From the NCBI GenBank assembly GCA_046329235.1, contig JAXLVA010000001.1, positions 2,356,001 through 2,420,000 on the forward strand: a DNA stretch of 64,000 nt, written 5' to 3'. The notes under the pieces were generated by a model. That model did not search any database. It was not told the DNA's origin and saw nothing but the letters and a program-made list of their open reading frames with translations. Shown here piece after piece: positions 39,425 to 47,902 of this stretch. Position numbers and translations under genes: made by a program. Source of the DNA: JALONH01 sp046329235. GTDB taxonomy: Bacteria; Bacteroidota; Bacteroidia; Cytophagales; Cytophagaceae. Each line of letters starts with the position of its first letter. Within the stretch, counting starts at the first letter, position 1.

Positions 39425-39881
39425 GCATTACTTTGGAATCTTTGAAGGAAGATAAGATGACCATTGATTGCATATTTCCAATCTCTTCAATATCTACTAA
39501 TTTATTTAAAATAAGCTGCTGATAAGAGCTGATATCTTTCGATAATATTTTTAATAAAAAATCACCTTGGCCGGTGATATGATAACATTCTACCACTTCA
39601 GGAATTTCATTCATTTTGTCCACGAAAGACATAATCTGATGTTTCTTATGACCTGAAAGTGATACTAAAACAAATACAGCTGTTCCTAAACCTAATTGAT
39701 CTATGTCTACTTCCGCATGATAAGATTTAATTATGCCGGCTTGCTCTAATTTACGAACTCGCTCTAAAGTTGGAGCCGGAGACAATCCGATTTCCTGCGC
39801 TAGTTGAGAATTCGTAATTTTTGCATTAGATTGTAAAATATCTAAAATCTTTTTGTCAATTTGATCTAGTTTTATCGACAT
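39405..39881 (-). CDS. Lrp/AsnC-family transcriptional regulator
   Basis: This 158-aa regulator has an N-terminal winged HTH (about 5-55; LDQIDKKILDILQSNAKITN, QEIGLSPAPTLERVRKLEQAG) and a RAM ligand-binding domain (about 65-145; GQGDFLLKILSKDISSYQ). Amino-acid ligand unknown. It is divergent from the membrane protein at 39935, with a 53-base shared spacer, and convergent with the TPR gene. Confidence 0.93.
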   Translation of the reverse strand: MSIKLDQIDKKILDILQSNAKITNSQLAQEIGLSPAPTLERVRKLEQAGIIKSYHAEVDIDQLGLGTAVFVLVSLSGHKKHQIMSFVDKMNEIPEVVECYHITGQGDFLLKILSKDISSYQQLILNKLVDIEEIGNMQSMVILSSFKDSKVMPIAPGI

Positions 39882-39934
39882 AACTTCATCCTAAAATATG
39901 GGTTGGTTACTAAACTATCAAAAAATTAAGTGGA

Positions 39935-41317
39935 ATGCAAAGTCCGAGCCTCATTGAAATACAAAATTTTGTCAACCCTATTGAGGCATATGAACTTCTA
40001 TTGCTCCCCTTTTATTTATTGCTAATCTATTTTTTCACCTATTTTATATCCTTACGAATATTTAAAGACTCCCCCATTCGACCATGGATTCTACCATCTT
40101 TGACTTTTAAAATCATAGGGGCTATCACCATCACTTTAATATATATATACTACTATCAAGGGGGTGACACATGTCTTTATTACAATGAAGCCAAACTAAT
40201 CGCTCAACAACTTCTACTTTCCCCTATCGATGGGATAAAATTGCTTTTATACCAACCTAACACCTCTAGCTTTTCTGAGGCTACTCTTTTTTTCAAATAC
40301 TTTAACTACGCACATAATCCGGAAACGTTAATTATATTAAAGCTAACTGCAATCGTCAATATTTTCTCTTTCAACTCTTTTCTAATTAGCGCTATTTTAT
40401 ACGGATATATTTCTTTCTGGTGCGCCATGTTGCTCGCTAATGAAATTATAAAATCCAACCCTACAGACTACACCAAACCAGTCATGATTGCCTTCTTCTT
40501 TATTCCTAATAATATCATTTGGAGTAGTGGCATATTAAAGGACACCATATGTTTTGCTAGTTTTTGTCTAGTCCATGTAGCTTTATCTAAACTTTTAATA
40601 CAAAGAGAATTCAAATATTACTGGATTTTGCTAGCCTTGTTTGGCTTTTATTTTTTAGCATCTATTCGAATGTTTATTGTAGCTATATACTTGCCTTGCC
40701 TATTTTTCTACCTGACCATTGCATTCAGCAAGCGCTTAGAGTATCAACTATTGAAAATTGTAGCCCCCCCCTTTATTCTAGTGATTAGTCTCACAGGAGC
40801 ATGGTTTATTTACGACCAAGTATCATCCAGTTCGTCCAAATACAGCATAGGACAACTTCTTGAAACTGCAAAAACGCAAAGAGACTATCTATTGTACATT
40901 TCACAACAATCACAAGGATCTCAGTATGACTTAGGTGATTTTGATTTAACTATAGAAAACTTAATATTAAAAACTCCTGAGGCTATCAACGTGTCTTTAT
41001 TTAGGCCTTACCTATGGGAGGCTCGCAATATCATTACTTTATTCTCGTCTGCGGAGGCTTCCTTATTATTACTTCTTACAATCTATGTATTGTACAAAAG
41101 GAAACTCTCAGAAATATCCGGGCTTTTCAAAAATGACAATCAACTAATCTTTTATATAGTTTTTAGCCTGATTTACTTATATGCTACCGGCATCAGCACT
41201 TACAACTTCGGATCCCTTATACGCTACAAAGTACAAGGGTATGTGTTTTTTGTTATGATAATATTAATGCTCTATTATTACCCTAAAGCTTCAGTCGAAG
41301 ACAAAAAGGCATCTTGA
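39935..41317 (+). CDS. Polytopic membrane protein, possibly surface-glycan related
   Basis: This 460-aa protein has about ten predicted membrane helices and a larger hydrophilic loop around 290-345 (KYSIGQLLETAKTQRDYLLY). No family is recognised with confidence. The overall size, loop placement and the adjacent GDP-fucose genes are compatible with an O-antigen-polymerase-like or glycosyl-transfer role, but no motif proves it. Its last 40 bases overlap the 3' end of fcl on the other strand. Confidence 0.7.
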   Translation: MQSPSLIEIQNFVNPIEAYELLLLPFYLLLIYFFTYFISLRIFKDSPIRPWILPSLTFKIIGAITITLIYIYYYQGGDTCLYYNEAKLIAQQLLLSPIDGIKLLLYQPNTSSFSEATLFFKYFNYAHNPETLIILKLTAIVNIFSFNSFLISAILYGYISFWCAMLLANEIIKSNPTDYTKPVMIAFFFIPNNIIWSSGILKDTICFASFCLVHVALSKLLIQREFKYYWILLALFGFYFLASIRMFIVAIYLPCLFFYLTIAFSKRLEYQLLKIVAPPFILVISLTGAWFIYDQVSSSSSKYSIGQLLETAKTQRDYLLYISQQSQGSQYDLGDFDLTIENLILKTPEAINVSLFRPYLWEARNIITLFSSAEASLLLLLTIYVLYKRKLSEISGLFKNDNQLIFYIVFSLIYLYATGISTYNFGSLIRYKVQGYVFFVMIILMLYYYPKASVEDKKAS

Positions 41318-42219
41318 TAAACTTGTCGAACCCCATCCTCTAAACTAATAGAATACTTCCATCCTAAGCCTTCTAGCTTAGAAACATCCATTAATTTTCT
41401 AGGCGTTCCGTCCGGTTTACTTGTATCAAAAACTAATTCTCCTTCATAGCCAACAGTTTTCTTAACTAGCAATGCAAGATCTTTAATACTAACATCCGTT
41501 CCGGAACCTACATTCACTAGTTCTTTTTCATTATAGTTTTGCATTAAGTAGAAACAAGCATCTGCTAAATCATCTACATGCAAAAACTCTCTTAATGGAG
41601 ACCCTGTTCCCCACACTACTACCGTAGGAGCATTATTTACTTTAGCTTCATGAAACTTTCGTAACAAAGCAGGCAATACGTGTGAGTTGTTTAAATCATA
41701 ATTATCGTTTGGACCGTACAAATTAGTAGGCATAGCCGAAATAAAATTAGCTCCATACTGATCACGATAGGATTCACAAAGTTTTATACCTGCAATCTTT
41801 GCAATGGCATAGGGCTCATTTGTGTACTCTAAAGTGCCGGTTAATAAGTAGCTTTCTTTTAACGGCTGAGGAGCCATCTTAGGATAGATACATGAGGAGC
41901 CTAAAAACAACAACTTAGTTACATTGTTCTTATGAGCCTCATGAATCACATTAGCTTCCATAATCAAATTATCGTACAAGAATTCTGCACGATAGGTGTT
42001 ATTCGCATGAATCCCGCCCACTTTAGCCGCAGCTAAAAATACATATTCAGGCTTTTCTGTTTCAAAGAACTCCTTTACTGCTACTTGATTTCTCAAATCG
42101 AGTTCTTTTGAAGTCTTTGTAATGATATTAGTAAAACCTTCCTTTTGTAATTTTCTTACCAAAGCAGACCCCACCATCCCTCTGTGACCGGCAACAAAAA
42201 TTTTGGACGACTTATTCAT
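41278..42219 (-). CDS. fcl: GDP-L-fucose synthase
   Basis: This 313-aa enzyme does the epimerase-reductase step from GDP-4-keto-6-deoxymannose to GDP-L-fucose using NADPH. The start at 42219 gives MNKSSKIFVAGHRGMVGSAL, with the nucleotide-binding GxxGxxG at the usual place. Catalytic blocks are SSCIYP and Tyr-x-x-x-Lys in YAIAKIAG. It starts 7 bases after gmd ends, so the two pathway steps are co-expressed. Confidence 0.95.
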   Translation of the reverse strand: MNKSSKIFVAGHRGMVGSALVRKLQKEGFTNIITKTSKELDLRNQVAVKEFFETEKPEYVFLAAAKVGGIHANNTYRAEFLYDNLIMEANVIHEAHKNNVTKLLFLGSSCIYPKMAPQPLKESYLLTGTLEYTNEPYAIAKIAGIKLCESYRDQYGANFISAMPTNLYGPNDNYDLNNSHVLPALLRKFHEAKVNNAPTVVVWGTGSPLREFLHVDDLADACFYLMQNYNEKELVNVGSGTDVSIKDLALLVKKTVGYEGELVFDTSKPDGTPRKLMDVSKLEGLGWKYSISLEDGVRQVYQDAFLSSTEALG

Positions 42220-42226
42220 TTTAATA

Positions 42227-43339
42227 TTATTCGAAGTAATTGAAGATTTTATGACCACCTTTAGTTAAGTACTGATCACGTTTGAATAACGCTAAATCAG
42301 CCGCCATCATTTCTTTAACTAAAGATTTTAAATTGTACTTCGGTTTCCACTTTAATTTCTTTTTAGCTTTAGTAGGATCACCTATCAATAATTCCACTTC
42401 TGTTGGACGGAAATATTTAGGGTCAACAGCTACTACTTTTTGACCGATTTTTAATTTGTATTCAGGATTCTTACATTTCTTCACAACCCCTACTTCTTTC
42501 ACACCCTTACCTTTAAACTCAAGCTCAACTCCTATTTCAGCAAACGCCATTGTAACAAAGTCTCTAACCGTAGTGGTAACTCCTGTAGCAATAACATAAT
42601 CTTCCGGTGCTTTTTGTTGTAAGATCAACCACATTGCCTCTACATAATCCTTCGCATGACCCCAATCACGTTTAGCATCAAGGTTACCTAAGAATAAATC
42701 TTTTTGTAAGCCTAATGCGATACGTGATACAGCACGTGTAATTTTACGAGTAACAAATGTTTCTCCTCTTAATGGAGATTCGTGATTAAACAAAATACCA
42801 TTACATGCAAACATGCCATACGCTTCACGATAGTTCACCGTAATCCAATACGCATACATTTTAGCCACTGCATAAGGTGATCTAGGATAAAACGGAGTAG
42901 TTTCTTTCTGTGGCACTTCCTGAACCAACCCATATAACTCAGAAGTGGAAGCTTGATAAATTTTAACCTTCTTAGTCAAGTTTAGTAATCTAACAGCTTC
43001 TAATATTCTCAGCGTTCCTATACCATCTGCATTAGCGGTATATTCCGGAGTATCAAAACTCACCTTCACGTGCGACATGGCACCTAAGTTATAAATCTCA
43101 TCCGGTTGAACTTCTTGAATAATACGAATCAAATTGGTGGAGTCTGTTAAATCTCCATAGTGAAGTTTGAATCGTATATGCTTTTCGTGTGGGTCTTGAT
43201 ATAAATGGTCAATTCTATCTGTGTTAAATAACGAAGAACGTCTCTTAATCCCGTGTACTTCATATCCTTTATCCAACAACAATTCACTTAAGTACGCCCC
43301 GTCTTGTCCGGTAACACCGGTAATTAATGCTTTTTTCAT
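42227..43339 (-). CDS. gmd: GDP-mannose 4,6-dehydratase
   Basis: This 370-aa short-chain dehydrogenase-fold enzyme makes GDP-4-keto-6-deoxymannose, the precursor of GDP-fucose and related sugars. GVTGQDGAYLSELLL (NADP site), the STSELYG block and YPRSPYAVAKMYAYW (Tyr-x-x-x-Lys) are all intact, as is the substrate-binding RDWGHAKDYVEAMW. It is followed directly by fcl and preceded by asnB 31 bases upstream. Confidence 0.97.
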   Translation of the reverse strand: MKKALITGVTGQDGAYLSELLLDKGYEVHGIKRRSSLFNTDRIDHLYQDPHEKHIRFKLHYGDLTDSTNLIRIIQEVQPDEIYNLGAMSHVKVSFDTPEYTANADGIGTLRILEAVRLLNLTKKVKIYQASTSELYGLVQEVPQKETTPFYPRSPYAVAKMYAYWITVNYREAYGMFACNGILFNHESPLRGETFVTRKITRAVSRIALGLQKDLFLGNLDAKRDWGHAKDYVEAMWLILQQKAPEDYVIATGVTTTVRDFVTMAFAEIGVELEFKGKGVKEVGVVKKCKNPEYKLKIGQKVVAVDPKYFRPTEVELLIGDPTKAKKKLKWKPKYNLKSLVKEMMAADLALFKRDQYLTKGGHKIFNYFE

Positions 43340-43370
43340 ATTCCTTAATTATTGCCTAAATATAATAAAT

Positions 43371-45251
43371 TTATTTCATCCATTTTTTCCACCAATATTG
43401 AAACACAATGATAGACCAAATGTGCGGTTGATCTAATTGTTTACCTTCTTTTAATTGATGTTTCAACATTCTAATATAATCCGGATTATAAATTCCTTGT
43501 TGTACAATTAACTCGTCTGACAACAATTCATCTATCACCCACTTTTTCATCTGTCCAGTAATAATAGGCATTAAAGGAATTTCAAATCCATGCTTTGGCG
43601 CATTCATAATTGCTTCAGGCAATTTATCTTTAAACGCAGCTCTCAGTATGGATTTATTTTCTTTAGCCGTCACTTTAAATTCACTTGGCAGCTGATTGAC
43701 ATATTCTATTAATCTATAGTCCAACATCGGTTCTCTGACCTCAACCGAATTAGCCATGGACATTCTATCCACTTTAACAAGCATGTCTCCTTCTAAGACA
43801 TTTTTCAAATCCGAATATAAGACTTGATTTAAATACTTGCCATTATTAATGTAACTATTAAACCTATCTTTTCTAGTTAAGTATTCTTGTTTAGCAATAT
43901 CTTCAGTTTGAATTAGATATTTTGAAGAATCATGATTTATTGAACACCAGTAATAATATCTTTCTTTGGGAGAAAGCTTCATGCCTTCTCTTAAACGTTG
44001 GACTTGTCGGAATTTATTAGCCCAATAACTTCCTCTATGAATATCGAACATTTGCAAAATAGGTGCTATGGCCATTGCGCCTTTCATCCAAAGAGGGGTG
44101 TTATTTACCCAATATTCTGCTCTGTGTTTATTATACCCTCCGAATAGCTCATCTGCCCCATCTCCTGACAATGCTACCTTTACGTGGCTTTTAACCTGCT
44201 TTGTTAAAATAAACATTGCCATCGAAGAAGAATCCGCAAACGGTTCATCAAGAGCGTCTAATCCGTAGAATAATGAATCTACAATATCTCTTGAAGACAA
44301 TCGAAATGTAGTGTGTCTTGTTCCAAAATGCTTAGCTACTTTCTCCGCCAACAAAGACTCATCATACATTGAGTTGTTTTCATATCCGATGGTAAACGTC
44401 TGCAAATCGTTTTCATACTCTTTAGCTATAGAAACAATGACGGACGAGTCCAAACCTCCACTCAAAAAAGCTCCAACCGGCACATCTGAAATTAATCGAT
44501 CCTGAATAGATAAATGTAAGAGCTTTTCAACTTCACTTTTAGCTATATCCCAATTGGGTTGTTGTTTAAATTCTTGAGTTGGGAAGGTGTAATATTTTGT
44601 TGTATGTACTTTATCTTTTGATAATTTGATATAAGATCCAGGCTCCAGTTTTTTCACCGTCGAAAAAATAGTATCCGGTGAAGGTATATACCCTAATGTG
44701 TGGTAAGTAATAAGAGACGCCTGATCAATTTCTTTCGGTATATTATAAGATAATATCGCTTTTAATTCAGAGCCAAATGCAAACTTATCTTCATCTTGAT
44801 AGTAATACAACGGCTTCACACCCATTCGATCACGAACCACAATCAATTCATGTAATTCGGAATCATAAATGGCGAATGAAAAAAAACCGCTTAGTTTATT
44901 GAATGCATTTTCTTTCCAATAAATGTAAGCATATAGCAATACTTCCGTATCCGAATGAGTGCTAAAACTCACTTGATATTGTTGTACTAATTCTTCTTTT
45001 AATTTTTTGTAATTAAAAATTTCCCCATTAAATACAATATGATATCTGCCAGTGATATCTTGCATTGGCTGAAGTCCCGTCTCTGTATCGATAATGGACA
45101 ATCGTCTATGACCTAATACTGCGAAGTCAGATATGTAAGTACCCCTACCATCCGGACCACGGTGAGTTAGGGAATCAATACTCTTTGCCAAATTAATCAT
45201 GTAAAATGATCCTATTTGATTAAAAGCATACAAACCCGTTATTCCACACAT
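43371..45251 (-). CDS. asnB: Asparagine synthase, glutamine-hydrolysing
   Basis: This 626-aa enzyme has an N-terminal class II glutaminase with Cys2 (MCGITGLYAF) and conserved HRRLSIID and FNGEIFN (about 50-80), and a C-terminal ATP-pyrophosphatase synthetase with SGGLDSSV (about 265) and SGDGADELFGGY. In surface-polysaccharide clusters such proteins often amidate sugars instead of making free asparagine. The neighbouring gmd/fcl genes make that plausible here. Its start is only 20 bases from that of the divergent NlpC/P60 gene. Confidence 0.92.
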   Translation of the reverse strand: MCGITGLYAFNQIGSFYMINLAKSIDSLTHRGPDGRGTYISDFAVLGHRRLSIIDTETGLQPMQDITGRYHIVFNGEIFNYKKLKEELVQQYQVSFSTHSDTEVLLYAYIYWKENAFNKLSGFFSFAIYDSELHELIVVRDRMGVKPLYYYQDEDKFAFGSELKAILSYNIPKEIDQASLITYHTLGYIPSPDTIFSTVKKLEPGSYIKLSKDKVHTTKYYTFPTQEFKQQPNWDIAKSEVEKLLHLSIQDRLISDVPVGAFLSGGLDSSVIVSIAKEYENDLQTFTIGYENNSMYDESLLAEKVAKHFGTRHTTFRLSSRDIVDSLFYGLDALDEPFADSSSMAMFILTKQVKSHVKVALSGDGADELFGGYNKHRAEYWVNNTPLWMKGAMAIAPILQMFDIHRGSYWANKFRQVQRLREGMKLSPKERYYYWCSINHDSSKYLIQTEDIAKQEYLTRKDRFNSYINNGKYLNQVLYSDLKNVLEGDMLVKVDRMSMANSVEVREPMLDYRLIEYVNQLPSEFKVTAKENKSILRAAFKDKLPEAIMNAPKHGFEIPLMPIITGQMKKWVIDELLSDELIVQQGIYNPDYIRMLKHQLKEGKQLDQPHIWSIIVFQYWWKKWMK

Positions 45252-45258
45252 ATTTTTA

Positions 45259-45266
45259 TATTTTTG
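45259..45266 (+). promoter_or_regulatory. -7 element abutting the NlpC/P60 start codon
   Basis: TATTTTTG matches TAnnTTTG and ends 5 bases before the ATG at 45272, so the transcript would begin at or next to the start codon. No TTG is seen at 19-21 bp spacing. Confidence 0.4.
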
Positions 45267-45271
45267 CAGTT

Positions 45272-45793
45272 ATGAAAAATAGACTCCTATATTACTTAAT
45301 ATCTCTTGTATTATTACTATTTGGATGTAAAAGTGAATCAAAAAAAGACAAAACAACAAAGAAGGATAAAACTGCTAAGGTACACAAAACCGTTGATGAA
45401 CATGCCATTAAGGTAGATAAAGTAATTTCAACCGCACGGAGTTTTATCGGAACTCCTTATAAATTTGGAGGCACTACGAGAGCCGGGATTGATTGCTCCG
45501 GTCTAGTTATCCAAGCATTTAAATCTATTAACGTTACTCTACCCAGAACATCTGAAGAGCAGAGTAAACTAGGTACAGAAGTTAAGGTATCAGATGTCCA
45601 ACCTGGTGATTTGGTATTTTTTACAGATAAAAAAGGTCACAAAAAAATCACTCACGTAGGTATAATTTCCGTTGTTGAAAACTCCAAGAGTATCAAGTTT
45701 ATCCATTCTTCCACAAAACTTGGAGTAGTAGAAAATGATTTATTGGTCTCCTATTATGAGTCAATCATTATAAAATGTACTCGAATTTTGTAA
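45272..45793 (+). CDS. NlpC/P60 (C40) lipoprotein peptidase
   Basis: This 173-aa outer-envelope cysteine peptidase should cut peptidoglycan stem peptides. A lipoprotein signal covers 1-19 (LLLFGC), followed by a Lys-rich linker (20-50) and the C40 domain: Cys75 in IDCSGLV, His in THVGIIS (about 129), and a third polar residue in FIHSSTK (about 149). GTPYKFGGTTRAG precedes the Cys as usual. Single gene, divergent from asnB. Confidence 0.92.
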   Translation: MKNRLLYYLISLVLLLFGCKSESKKDKTTKKDKTAKVHKTVDEHAIKVDKVISTARSFIGTPYKFGGTTRAGIDCSGLVIQAFKSINVTLPRTSEEQSKLGTEVKVSDVQPGDLVFFTDKKGHKKITHVGIISVVENSKSIKFIHSSTKLGVVENDLLVSYYESIIIKCTRIL

Positions 45794-45817
45794 AATTGAG
45801 GTCAATCTAGATATTTG
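45786..45817 (+). promoter_or_regulatory. Probable promoter of tRNA-Ala
   Basis: TTTTG (45786-45790), 19 bp, GATATTTG (45810-45817), one mismatch from TAnnTTTG. The predicted start is within a few bases of the tRNA 5' end, and the -33 box lies inside the end of the upstream gene. Confidence 0.45.
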
Positions 45818-45827
45818 CAAACCTTTT

Positions 45828-45901
45828 GGGGATGTAGCTCAGTTGGCTAGAGCGTCTCGCTGGCAGCGAGAAGGTCGTGGGTTCGAGTCCCATCTTCTCC
45901 A
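45828..45901 (+). tRNA. tRNA-Ala (anticodon GGC)
   Basis: The cloverleaf folds fully: acceptor GGGGATG/CTTCTCC (one T-T mismatch), D arm GCTC/GAGC, anticodon stem TCTCG/CGAGA with loop CTGGCAG (anticodon GGC), and T arm GTGGG/CCCAT with TTCGAGT. Discriminator A is at 45901. CCA is not encoded. It reads GCC/GCU codons. Confidence 0.95.
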
Positions 45902-45986
45902 CACTCCCTATGTTTTCTTCTTATTTTTTTACCAATTATAACTTAGTTTGATTATATTGAAATAGTTTTGATTAGTTTTTTACTAC

Positions 45987-47420
45987 ATGTCCAAATTAAA
46001 AAACATCATAAAGCAGCTTACTACTAAAGATTATACTGCTATATATGAATCCTTAATAAACAGTAATGCTGAAAAATCAGCTTATTTGTTAAAGTTCATG
46101 AGAGAGAAACATTTATCGGATGCTAAAATCATGGACGAATTAGAAGTTAATACCAATGCGTATTACACACTACGCTCACGTCTGAACCAAAAAATTGAAG
46201 AATACCTGGTTCAACAGATGGAGAGTCCGCGTACTTCTTTGATTAAGAAGGTAGCAACTATTCACGAAATCATTTTTACAAAGAAGAAAGCAATTGCTAT
46301 CGCTACTCTTAAAAAACTGGAGAAGGAATTATTGGATTATGATTTATCTAATGAACTTACCATTGTTTATAAAACACTTAAGAAGCTTTTAATTTATACC
46401 CCGGAAGACCTTTTCACCTATTCTCAAGCATACAATAAGCACGTTGCCTATATGTTAGCCTTAGATAAGGCTGAAGACTTACTAGGTTCCTACTTCAAAA
46501 AATACGGTGAATATTATTTATCTAACGAAGAGACGGACTTAATTGGGTTAAACCTGATACGAGATGAGCTAAACAACGTGTCTAATCTTTATCAGTCCCA
46601 CCGATTATATGTGTATCAATCTTTTGTCAATTGTTTTCATTCACTAATCATTGACAAAAAACCGGATCCTGAGTTTGAAAACACTTTTGAGAAAATACAA
46701 TCCATCTTTGACTCTTATTACTTAGACGCTAATTATTACCATTTAATTTTGGTGTTAGAGTATTTACGCATAGAGTACTACCTTGCTACCGATCAGATCC
46801 CTAAACTTGAAAAAGCATTAGAAGATATTAATGAATCAGTTCCTGTATTAGTTTCGAACTATTATTTATTCACTTTCTCACCTCGCATACTCCTAGTAAA
46901 ACAGTTGTATGCTATGAAAAGCAATACGGATAAACTCTTGTATGAAGAGAACAAAACTCTTTTTGAAGATTATGATGTAAATAAAAATAACATTCCTGAA
47001 TACGTCATCTACTCTATGTATCGTATTACAGCTTGTTATTACATGGGAAAATACGAGGAAGCCTCTAAACTTATCAATCAACTATTGAATGATACGACAT
47101 TAAAGAGATTCCCTAAAACGTTAATTGAGATTAAATTATTCCTTGCCCTACAATATGCTATTATTAAGGATGCAGACTTGTTTAATCAATTAATCAATAG
47201 CATCCAACGTCAAATAAGAATGATGGGAAAAGACGATTGCGAACATGCAGTAGTTCTTACCAAACTGTTAAAGGCAGCCTTTCAAGATAATAACAAGGCT
47301 AAAAAACTTAAACTACAATCTCTAATTGAGCGTCTCAAACCTTTGTTGCCAACTTATTACACTCCTTTCAAATACATCCAACTAGACGATAGGCTAGTGG
47401 ATGTACTATGTGAAAGGTAG
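45987..47420 (+). CDS. Helical-repeat protein of unknown function
   Basis: This 477-aa soluble protein has no signal peptide. Residues 35-75 (LSDAKIMDELEVNTNAYYTL, then RSRLNQKIEEYL) resemble a helix-turn-helix and coupling helix. The rest is predicted all-helical, with TPR-like spacing at about 330-400 (YRITACYYMGKYEEASKLIN). It is rich in Leu, Lys and Tyr. I recognise no family, though similar proteins of this size occur in Bacteroidota. It is convergent with the receiver gene, 5 bases between stops. Confidence 0.75.
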   Translation: MSKLKNIIKQLTTKDYTAIYESLINSNAEKSAYLLKFMREKHLSDAKIMDELEVNTNAYYTLRSRLNQKIEEYLVQQMESPRTSLIKKVATIHEIIFTKKKAIAIATLKKLEKELLDYDLSNELTIVYKTLKKLLIYTPEDLFTYSQAYNKHVAYMLALDKAEDLLGSYFKKYGEYYLSNEETDLIGLNLIRDELNNVSNLYQSHRLYVYQSFVNCFHSLIIDKKPDPEFENTFEKIQSIFDSYYLDANYYHLILVLEYLRIEYYLATDQIPKLEKALEDINESVPVLVSNYYLFTFSPRILLVKQLYAMKSNTDKLLYEENKTLFEDYDVNKNNIPEYVIYSMYRITACYYMGKYEEASKLINQLLNDTTLKRFPKTLIEIKLFLALQYAIIKDADLFNQLINSIQRQIRMMGKDDCEHAVVLTKLLKAAFQDNNKAKKLKLQSLIERLKPLLPTYYTPFKYIQLDDRLVDVLCER

Positions 47421-47425
47421 TAAGA

Positions 47426-47848
47426 TTATAGTTTTTTAAGATTGTCTTGAGTAAGGGGTTTGTTGATATACTTAACAACAAACTTATTCTTTTTAGCTTT
47501 TTGTAAATCCATAGGATTCAACGAAGAAGTTAACATAACTACTTTGCAATGATTTTTAATCATGTCTGAAAGTTTATCAAACTCTTCTAAAAACTGAAAG
47601 CCGTCCATAAGTGGCATATCAATATCCAAAAAAATCACGTCGGGCAAATATAGATCAATCGATGCCTTAGCTAGTTTTTCAATATTTTTCAAAAATTCAA
47701 TAGCGCTTCGAGCACCGGAATGCACAAAAATATGCTCACAAATCCCTGACGCCTCTATCATTTTTTGGTTAATGAGATTATCAATCTCATTATCGTCTAC
47801 CAACATTACTGCATGGTATTTTGTTTCGGTCAATTCTTTTGATTTCAT
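47426..47848 (-). CDS. Single-domain response regulator
   Basis: This 140-aa lone receiver of the CheY-like rcp1 type has an acidic pocket in MLVDDNEID, phospho-Asp in VIFLDIDMPLMDG (about 77), Thr/Ser in VMLTSSLNP and Lys in YINKPLT. There is no output domain, so it signals by protein contact. No kinase is adjacent. ALDH7-type gene upstream, same strand, 54-base gap. Confidence 0.93.
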   Translation of the reverse strand: MKSKELTETKYHAVMLVDDNEIDNLINQKMIEASGICEHIFVHSGARSAIEFLKNIEKLAKASIDLYLPDVIFLDIDMPLMDGFQFLEEFDKLSDMIKNHCKVVMLTSSLNPMDLQKAKKNKFVVKYINKPLTQDNLKKL

Positions 47849-47902
47849 AAGAAAAAATTCTTCGTATGTATGGTAATTGTTATCTAATTTAATAAAACTT
47901 AT

